This document shows positions 31,233 through 36,039 of a DNA stretch of 36,039 bases, piece after piece. The number at the start of each line of letters is the position of its first letter. The stretch's first letter is position 1. The position numbers and the translations under genes were made by a program. Source of the stretch: Thermoplasmata archaeon (lineage in GTDB: Archaea > Thermoplasmatota > Thermoplasmata > Lutacidiplasmatales > UBA184). The notes under the pieces were generated by a model. The model was not told the origin of the DNA, searched no databases, and saw nothing but the letters and a program-made list of their open reading frames with translations. The stretch spans positions 132,427 through 168,465 of the forward strand of contig JAKAUN010000004.1 in assembly GCA_021817605.1 (NCBI GenBank). The letters are read 5' to 3'.

Positions 31233-32429
31233 ATGAAGATCGCGCTGGTCTCTGACTCGTTCGAGCCGATGCGGGACGGCGTCGCCCAGATCACGGGCGG
31301 CCTCGCCCGCTCGCTCGTGCGCAGCGGCCACGACGTGCGGGTCCTCGCCCCGCAGGCCGGTCAGGCGCTCCCGCGGGAGGTCACGGACGGAGTGGAAGTG
31401 CGGCGGGTCCGCTCGGTTCCCGTCCCGCTCTACGGCCAGTACCGCTGGCCCGTCTTCCCGTTCGGGCAGGCCCGCGCGCTCGGCCGCTGGGCCGACGTGA
31501 TCCACGCCCAGACCCCCGGGCTCCTAGGGACCACCGCGTTCCTCGCCGCGCGGGCCTACCACCGCCCTCTGCTCGGGACCTTCCACACCAATCTCCGCGA
31601 GATGGCCGGGAGCGTCCCGAACAAGCTGCTCGTACCCCTGTTCTTCCGCATCGCCTGGTGGTACAACCTCGGTACCTACCTGCGCTGCGACCTCACCACC
31701 GCGCCGACGGCCGCGGCGCGTGCGACGCTCCTCGCCCATACCTCGAAGCCGTTCCGCCGCGAGGTCCTCGTGGTGCCCAACGGCGTGGACGTCGGCCGCT
31801 TCCGGCCGGGAGCGGCCGTGCCGGACTGGAGGACCCGTTGCGGGCTGCCGGACGGGCCGCTGGTGACGTTCCTCGGCCGCCTCACCGTCGACAAAGGGGT
31901 CCATAGGTTCCTCGATGCCGTGGAAGCGGCGGCCGAACGCCACGCGCTCGTCGCGCTCGTCGGAGGGAGCGGCCCGGAAGAGCCCGCGGTGCGGGCGCGC
32001 CTTGCCGCCTCCGCCGTGCTCTCGCGCCGGGCCCGCTACGTGGGCCCGGTCGCCGAGGAGGAGAAGTCGGCCCTCCTCGGGCAGACGGACCTCTTCGTGC
32101 TGCCGTCGACCTCCGACACTTCTTCGGTCGCCCTGCTCGAGGCGATGGCCTGCGGCGCGGCGGTACTCGCCCCTTCGATCGGCGGCGCGGCGGAGGTCGT
32201 CCGCGACGGCCAGACCGGCCGCGTGGTCGACCCGCTGAGCCCGGGAGGCTTCTCCGACGCGATCGACGAGCTGCTCGCCGAGCCCGAGCGCCGACGTGCC
32301 CTCGCCGCCGCCGGAACGCGCTGGGTGCGCGAGAGCGCCTCGCTGGACGCGATGGCCCGTCGCTTTATCTCGCTGTATTCGATGCTCGCGCAGGAGAAGG
32401 GTCGGCGTGGCCACCGTCTCGGCGCCTGA
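31233..32429 (+). CDS. GT4 family glycosyltransferase
   Basis: Retaining glycosyltransferase with a GT-B fold, 398 residues. The N-terminal domain starts MKIALVSDSFEPMRDGVAQ (glycine-rich acceptor side) and has LLGTFHTNLREMAG. The C-terminal domain has VVPNGVDVGRFRPG, VTFLGRLTVDKGVHRFLDAV, VGGSGPEEP and the donor motif PSTSDTSSVALLEAMACG with its conserved Glu. It resembles the alpha-mannosyl or glucosyl-diacylglycerol transferases of the PimB/MgtA group. A weak A/T-rich GCTTGTTAC lies about 33 nt before ATG 31233. It could work in glycolipid or N-glycan assembly (aglB is in the window but distant); the sugar is unknown. Confidence 0.92.
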   Translation: MKIALVSDSFEPMRDGVAQITGGLARSLVRSGHDVRVLAPQAGQALPREVTDGVEVRRVRSVPVPLYGQYRWPVFPFGQARALGRWADVIHAQTPGLLGTTAFLAARAYHRPLLGTFHTNLREMAGSVPNKLLVPLFFRIAWWYNLGTYLRCDLTTAPTAAARATLLAHTSKPFRREVLVVPNGVDVGRFRPGAAVPDWRTRCGLPDGPLVTFLGRLTVDKGVHRFLDAVEAAAERHALVALVGGSGPEEPAVRARLAASAVLSRRARYVGPVAEEEKSALLGQTDLFVLPSTSDTSSVALLEAMACGAAVLAPSIGGAAEVVRDGQTGRVVDPLSPGGFSDAIDELLAEPERRRALAAAGTRWVRESASLDAMARRFISLYSMLAQEKGRRGHRLGA

Positions 32430-33456
32430 GCTCGAACAGTTCGCCGCAGCGCTGGCGAACGAGCGCTTCGGCCCGGAGGCCCGGCGGGGGCTGCCCCAGG
32501 CGCACGAGCAGTACGCCGCGCGGCGGCGTCTTCCGCTGGTCCCGTTCGCCCTGTGGATCGACGGGCGGGATTTCCCGTCGTTCTACGCCGCGCTCGCCGA
32601 GCGCAAGGTGCAGGGAGCGAGCGGGGAGATCCGCCTCGGCGGGCCGGTCGGACGCGGCCCGAGCTGGGAGTTCCTCTTCCCGTTCCGCCGATTGGTCCTG
32701 CGCGAGGACGGCACGGGCGACCTCATCCCCGCCGAGGGAGGGGCCTCTCGCCGTGCGGTCGTCCGTTGGCTCTTGCGCGAGCACGTCCGACTCGCGGGCG
32801 GGCCGTCCCAAGCGCCGGACGGGGCCCCCCTCACGCCGCTCCCCGAGACGTTCGGCACGCTCCTCGAACTGGTCGCTCTCTGCCGCTCGGTTCCTCTGGT
32901 TCCTCTCGGCCTCGCGCTGCTCGTCTACCTGCCGGAGGAGCGGGCCCGCTACGAGCTCGACCTCGTCCACAACCAGCTCCTCGCCGACCCGCGGGTCGGC
33001 CGCCTTGCCGTCGCCCGCCGGGTCGCCCGCACCGCGCGGTTCTCCTGGGGGCTCGACCGCCAGGTAGGCCGAGGCCGCACCAGCCTGCTGGCGGCACGCT
33101 GCCTCGAGCTGCTCGCCGAGACCCACGGCCTCACCGCCGTAGAGCTCGCCACCATCTTCGGCTGCTCGCGCGAGCTCATCGACACCGGCGTAGAGGGGCT
33201 CACGGGCCGCGGGCTCGTCACGCTCGACCGTCGGACCGCCCGCTACCACGTCGCTCTCGAGGCGTTCCTCCCGAGCTCGGCCGGGCCCACGGCACCCGAG
33301 CTGGCCGTCCACGACCCGGCGCTGCGCACGAGCGTCCAGGAGCTCCTCGCGGCCGCGGAGTCTCGGGCGACCTGCCCGCTCTGCGGCGCCCCGATCGTCC
33401 ACGGACGCGACAGGCTCGTCTGCGACGACTGCGCCCGAACGGTCGGCCTCGGCTAG
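32407..33456 (+). CDS. Winged-helix/zinc-ribbon protein, unknown function
   Basis: I do not recognise the family. It has 349 residues from GTG 32407, chosen for the GGAGAAGGG 7-8 nt upstream; the start lies inside the end of the glycosyltransferase gene. The N-terminal half (about 1-150) is a mixed fold with a repeated hydrophobic/charged pattern and no clear motif. A helical middle (LDLVHNQLLADPRVGRLAVAR) leads to a winged helix (about 235-285: LTAVELATIFGCSRELIDTG...GLVTLDRR). The C-terminus is a compact zinc ribbon CPLC...CDDC (about 316-336). This design suggests a nucleic-acid-binding regulator or repair factor. No membrane segments are visible. Confidence 0.72.
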   Translation: MATVSAPELEQFAAALANERFGPEARRGLPQAHEQYAARRRLPLVPFALWIDGRDFPSFYAALAERKVQGASGEIRLGGPVGRGPSWEFLFPFRRLVLREDGTGDLIPAEGGASRRAVVRWLLREHVRLAGGPSQAPDGAPLTPLPETFGTLLELVALCRSVPLVPLGLALLVYLPEERARYELDLVHNQLLADPRVGRLAVARRVARTARFSWGLDRQVGRGRTSLLAARCLELLAETHGLTAVELATIFGCSRELIDTGVEGLTGRGLVTLDRRTARYHVALEAFLPSSAGPTAPELAVHDPALRTSVQELLAAAESRATCPLCGAPIVHGRDRLVCDDCARTVGLG

Positions 33457-33481
33457 GGAGGCGGCGCACCGCGCCGGGGAG

Positions 33482-33499
33482 CGGCGGCTTATGCCGCCG
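33482..33499. repeat. Inverted repeat containing the NIPSNAP-gene TATA element
   Basis: Arms CGGCGGC and GCCGCCG flank TTAT, which is itself the only A/T-rich element before ATG 33516 (about 25 nt away, leaderless spacing). The palindrome may be an operator over the promoter, or a hairpin ending the upstream transcript. Confidence 0.45.
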
Positions 33500-33515
33500 G
33501 CGGGCCTCGCGGGTC

Positions 33516-33812
33516 ATGGCCGCGATCCTGCACGTGCGCGGGGAGATCCGACTCGGGGAATGGAGCCGTTACCAGGAGGCCGTCCGGCACTACATCGAGT
33601 ACCGCAAGAAGAACGGCTGCGTCGTCCCGACCGTCCTATTCGGGATGAGCGGGCCGATGAACTCGACGGTCCTCGTCTACCGCTACGGGAGCGCCCGGGA
33701 CCTCGAGGAGGAGGAGCGCCGCCTCGCCGAGGACCCGGAGTACGGTCGGGTCGCCTCGGAGATGCCGTTCCGCGACGGATCGATCACCTACGAGCTCTAC
33801 CGCGAGGGGTAG
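33516..33812 (+). CDS. NIPSNAP-like dimeric alpha/beta-barrel protein
   Basis: A 98-residue single-domain ferredoxin-like fold. The pattern IRLGEWSRYQEAVRHYIEY, then a strand with FGMSGPMNSTVLVYRYGS, then a helix RDLEEEERRLAEDPEYGRV and a last strand SITYELYR, is that of NIPSNAP/DABB proteins. No catalytic residue is evident; relatives include small-molecule-binding and monooxygenase-like proteins. ATG 33516 is supported by the TTAT element about 25 nt upstream and by the start of the first strand four residues later. It stands alone, with no operon partner in close coupling. Confidence 0.7.
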   Translation: MAAILHVRGEIRLGEWSRYQEAVRHYIEYRKKNGCVVPTVLFGMSGPMNSTVLVYRYGSARDLEEEERRLAEDPEYGRVASEMPFRDGSITYELYREG

Positions 33813-33972
33813 CGTACCACCGACCCCCTCCACCGAGGGGCCTCCGATCGCCACGGGAGCTCCTCGGGAAGAGGTCGGAGGAAGCCGGGCCTCCGCCGCG
33901 TAGCGGTCGTCCAACGGGCCCGCCGGCTCTCGGGCAGGACGGGAGGCGTCGAGCCGCGCGGCGCGGCCAAGG

Positions 33973-33980
33973 CTATTATT
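33973..33980 (+). promoter_or_regulatory. TATA box of the FkbM methyltransferase gene
   Basis: CTATTATT is centred 28 nt before ATG 34005 in otherwise GC-rich sequence, the leaderless spacing. Confidence 0.6.
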
Positions 33981-34004
33981 GTCCGGCCTGCCGTCCGAGC
34001 GCAC

Positions 34005-34844
34005 ATGGCCGGTGAACGGCTCCTTCCTCTCGTGGTCCGCGGCGTCCTGCGCCACCCCTCCCTTCTCACCAGGGCGCGCGCCAAGGGAACGGGCCCTACC
34101 GGCTGGTACGGGGCTCTCCGCGACCTCGCGATCGAGTCGATCCAGACCGACTACTTCCACGACCACCCCGACGGACGGATCGACGTCGGCGGCGTCACGC
34201 TCTTTCTCCACCCGCGCCGGCATCTCCTCAGCGCCCTCGTCATCGTACGCGGGGAGCACGAGCCCCGGACGACCCGGCTCATCCGCTCGCTCCTCGGCAA
34301 CGGCGGCACGCTGGTCGATGTCGGGGCGAACATCGGCTGGTTCACCCTGGTTCCCGCCACCGCCGCGACACGGGTCTTCGCCTACGAGCCCGACCCGGAG
34401 AACTTCGCGATCCTCCAGCGGGCCATCGCGGCGAACGGCCGCGCGAACGTCACCGCGCAGCAGCTCGCGATCTCGAACACCGACGGGGAGGCGACCCTCT
34501 CGATCTCCGAGGCGAGCGCCGGGTTCCACTCGATCGTGCGGCAGGTAGGGAGCCGGTCGCTCACCGTGCCGGTCCGCCGCCTCGACACGGCGCTCCCGGA
34601 TCTCGACATCGATGTCCTCAAGGTCGACGTCGAGGGAGCCGAGCCCCACGTCCTCGAGGGGGCGCTGGGACTCCTTCGCAAGGGGAAGATCCGCCACATC
34701 GTCCTCGAGTGGAACCCGGCCGCCTGGACCGGGAAGATGGAGATCCTGCGGCCGTTCCGGACCACCCTCATCGACGGGACGACACCGTTCGCGCCCGGAA
34801 CGGTCCCGCCGGAGGGCAACGTGCTCCTCACTCCTGCCCCGTAA
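34005..34844 (+). CDS. FkbM family methyltransferase
   Basis: SAM-dependent methyltransferase of 279 residues. Motif I is LVDVGANIGWFTL (103-115), the acidic loop at the end of strand 2 is YEPDPENFAIL (127-137), and the FkbM signature LKVDVEGAEPHVLEGA follows strand 4/5 (about 205-220). The N-terminal 90 residues are a typical FkbM lead-in. Members methylate sugars, lipids or secondary metabolites; with a glycosyltransferase upstream, glycan methylation is plausible (inference). ATG 34005 is set by the TATA element. It is the last ordinary, high-GC gene before the lower-GC accessory end of the window. Confidence 0.88.
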   Translation: MAGERLLPLVVRGVLRHPSLLTRARAKGTGPTGWYGALRDLAIESIQTDYFHDHPDGRIDVGGVTLFLHPRRHLLSALVIVRGEHEPRTTRLIRSLLGNGGTLVDVGANIGWFTLVPATAATRVFAYEPDPENFAILQRAIAANGRANVTAQQLAISNTDGEATLSISEASAGFHSIVRQVGSRSLTVPVRRLDTALPDLDIDVLKVDVEGAEPHVLEGALGLLRKGKIRHIVLEWNPAAWTGKMEILRPFRTTLIDGTTPFAPGTVPPEGNVLLTPAP

Positions 34845-34975
34845 CGCGCGCGGGGCGCGTTCTGGCTGCCGGCCACGGTGCCCTGCGGCTCCGTCCTCGT
34901 TCGGGGACCGGCGGAAGCGAGGAGCCGCTACGCCGGGCAGGGCGGGCCCGCGCCCCGTCAAAGGAGGTCGAGGGG

Positions 34976-35755
34976 GTGATCCATGATGTCTACAAGCTGG
35001 AAACGAGGGGGGGTTCTACTCTGTCCCCGAGCGAGTCGTCTTGGAGGATGGCCTACTCGCCCTCGAAGCAGGGGGCGAGGTCGCCCTCCTCGAATTCCGG
35101 CGGGATGATTGGAGCGTCCCGTCCCTCCGGGGGGTCTGGAATGCCGTATCAAGGTTCGTCCCTTACCTGGCAATTGCAATGGAATGCAGCCATTGCCGCG
35201 TACAATTTCGTTGCAAAAGTTGGAAACTGGATGCTTCATCACACGCCCCTTGGCAAGCTCGCAAACCAGGCTGCGATGACCCTGAAGATCGCAGGTGCGA
35301 TTCTTTGGGCACTGCAACAAGTCCTCAACTACCTCAAGGGCCTCGTCACGGCGTCCCTTTCCCCGGTTTTAGGCGCCGTCGATAATGCCATGCAGGGTTA
35401 CTACGACCCCTTGTGGGGCGACCTCAACGCAACCTACGTCAGGGTCGGTTCCGGTCTGCAGGTCCCCCCTTCCGAAGCAAGAGCGCTCTGGAAGGACGTC
35501 GGTAGTGAGCCCCTCGTAGTCACGCTTGGAATCGGAACTGCCATGGAGGTCGTGTAAACTGTTTTGCTTCCGTTCCATCTCGGTCCGAGCTTTGTCGTTT
35601 CTACGGCACTTGTTCTCGCCGGGGCTGCGGCCGCCCTTTCCCCCATCGCCGGTGCGGACTCCTTCAGCACTTCCTCGGTCTCCGCGGCTCAATCGTTGAT
35701 GTCCGGGCTACCCGCCCTTCCCGCCTCGGTCACCGACCCCACATCCGGGAGATGA
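34976..35755 (+). pseudogene. Remnant of a membrane/surface protein with in-frame stop
   Basis: A perfect AAGGAGGT (34961-34968) precedes GTG 34976 by 7 nt, and the frame runs 193 codons to TAA 35555-35557. It encodes a Ser/Gly-rich start and an amphipathic/hydrophobic region (IAAYNFVAKVGNWML, AILWALQQVLNYLKGL, LSPVLGAVDNAMQGYYDP). Beyond the TAA the same frame continues for 65 codons with a membrane-like segment (SFVVSTALVLAGAAAALSP) to TGA 35753. The GC content and codon ending choice differ from all upstream genes. A G7 run near 34996 joins this frame to another open frame that also looks coding (FYSVPERVVLEDGLLALEAG). Overall it resembles the C-terminal part of a large archaeal surface protein that has decayed. 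An intact 193-residue gene is the alternative. Confidence 0.5.
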
Positions 35756-35835
35756 TTGGCGGCCTCATCGCCGTGGGCGCGACTCCTGTGGACCTGCCGT
35801 TCGGCCTAGGACTTATGTTCAGCTGTGTCCCATAA
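35752..35835 (+). CDS. 27-codon hydrophobic ORF, probable remnant piece
   Basis: ATG 35752 overlaps the preceding TGA as ATGA. The peptide GGLIAVGATPVDLPFGLGLMF is hydrophobic and membrane-like. More likely this is a frameshifted continuation of the decayed upstream gene than a separate small protein. TAA ends it at 35835. Confidence 0.25.
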   Translation: MIGGLIAVGATPVDLPFGLGLMFSCVP

Positions 35836-35895
35836 TTCGATGAGCGGGTAGGCACTTCGAGGGAGAGGACCCTCTTCCACTGGAGCGGAGGGGGG

Positions 35896-35903
35896 TCTAA
35901 ATG
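35896..35903 (+). promoter_or_regulatory. TATA-like element before the right-edge ORF
   Basis: TCTAAATG is centred about 24 nt before ATG 35923. An inverted repeat GAGGG...CCCTC (about 35858-35873) lies just upstream. Confidence 0.35.
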
Positions 35904-35922
35904 ACCGGAATCTCTCCTCGAG

Positions 35923-36039
35923 ATGCCCGAAGACCGTCGCGCCGCCTACCGGGCCTACGATCGGGTCCGTCGGCATGAGCTGGAGATCGTCACCCGACTG
36001 CTCGAAGAGATCCTCCCCGAGATGCCCAAACCTCGGGGC
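35923..36039 (+). CDS. 5' part of a possible transposase, cut by window edge
   Basis: Thirty-nine residues are visible, and the frame is open to the edge. The start is a charged helix: RAAYRAYDRVRRHELEIVT, then RLLEEILPEMPKPRG. The opening resembles the N-termini of IS5/DUF772-type DDE transposases (Y-x-AY, a following E, then a Leu-rich helix), but the catalytic domain lies outside, so this is a weak call. The position next to a decayed, lower-GC gene fits an insertion-prone site. No terminal inverted repeat was recognised. An unrelated small helical protein is equally possible in principle. Confidence 0.35.
   Translation, partial: MPEDRRAAYRAYDRVRRHELEIVTRLLEEILPEMPKPRG

Noticed and set aside
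34709-34975. Upstream extension of the remnant ORF into the FkbM gene
   Set aside because: Out-of-frame shadow of the FkbM gene; the perfect Shine-Dalgarno marks GTG 34976 as the start.
35041-35385. 114-codon ORF in the frame overlapping the remnant gene
   Set aside because: Its first ~45 codons look protein-like and are discussed as part of a possible frameshift, but the rest (Cys/Arg/Pro-rich) does not, so it is not listed as a gene.
1-36039. CRISPR arrays, rRNA genes, riboswitches, replication origin
   Set aside because: No regularly spaced direct repeats, no rRNA-like sequence, no recognisable riboswitch core and no ORB-like repeat cluster were found when reading the window.

Overview
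The window is a densely packed, very GC-rich archaeal chromosome segment. Archaeal marks include an AglB oligosaccharyltransferase, TiaS, the archaeosine enzyme RaSEA, a CTP-dependent riboflavin kinase, an archaeal LSm protein, the HMG-CoA synthase/thiolase/DUF35 operon, a PAC2 proteasome chaperone, a DUF835 protein, and a tRNA-Ala with a bulge-helix-bulge intron. Many genes start about 26-30 nt after a TATA-like element, which points to leaderless transcripts; genes inside operons overlap by ATGA or GTGA. The gene set and high GC would fit a GC-rich Thermoplasmatota-like lineage, but that placement is inference.

Layout. 1-1270 (-): 5' part of aglB. 1460-7380 (-): one coupled operon running synthase > aconitase-type large subunit > small subunit > 3-isopropylmalate-type dehydrogenase > thiolase > DUF35. 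7554-12652 (+): two-subunit 2-oxoacid:ferredoxin oxidoreductase, tiaS and an HtpX-like protease, followed by a zinc-ribbon/coiled-coil protein and hisS (to 15090). 14948-18700 (-): a CDIN1-like TPD nuclease whose tail overlaps hisS, then the operon LSm > ribK > RaSEA > nadE. 18832-19962 (+): citrate synthase. 19992-21902 (-): dnaK. 22161-25449 (+): coupled HAD phosphatase > M20 amidohydrolase > cysteine-desulfurase-like PLP enzyme. 25373-26548 (-): small helical protein > PAC2 chaperone. 26755-26858 (+): tRNA-Ala(GGC). 26952-31139 (+): HTH regulator > HMG-CoA synthase > thiolase-like protein > DUF35 > DUF835. 31233-34844 (+): GT4 glycosyltransferase, winged-helix/zinc-ribbon protein, NIPSNAP-like protein and FkbM methyltransferase. 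34976-36039: a lower-GC accessory end holding a broken membrane or surface protein and the start of a possible transposase.

How the genes connect. The leu-like operon makes branched or elongated 2-oxoacids, and the divergent oxidoreductase could turn such 2-oxoacids into acyl-CoA. The mevalonate operon feeds isoprenoid lipid synthesis, but its thiolase member lacks two catalytic residues, while the thiolase in the leu-like operon keeps them. TiaS, RaSEA, HisS and the intron-bearing tRNA form a scattered tRNA-maturation theme.

The strongest unusual observations are the 32-nt intron inside the T-loop of tRNA-Ala, the catalytically altered thiolase in the mevalonate operon, the second thiolase/DUF35 pair tied to a leu-type operon, perfect palindromes near the start sites of the oxidoreductase and dnaK transcripts, and the decayed gene near the right edge.
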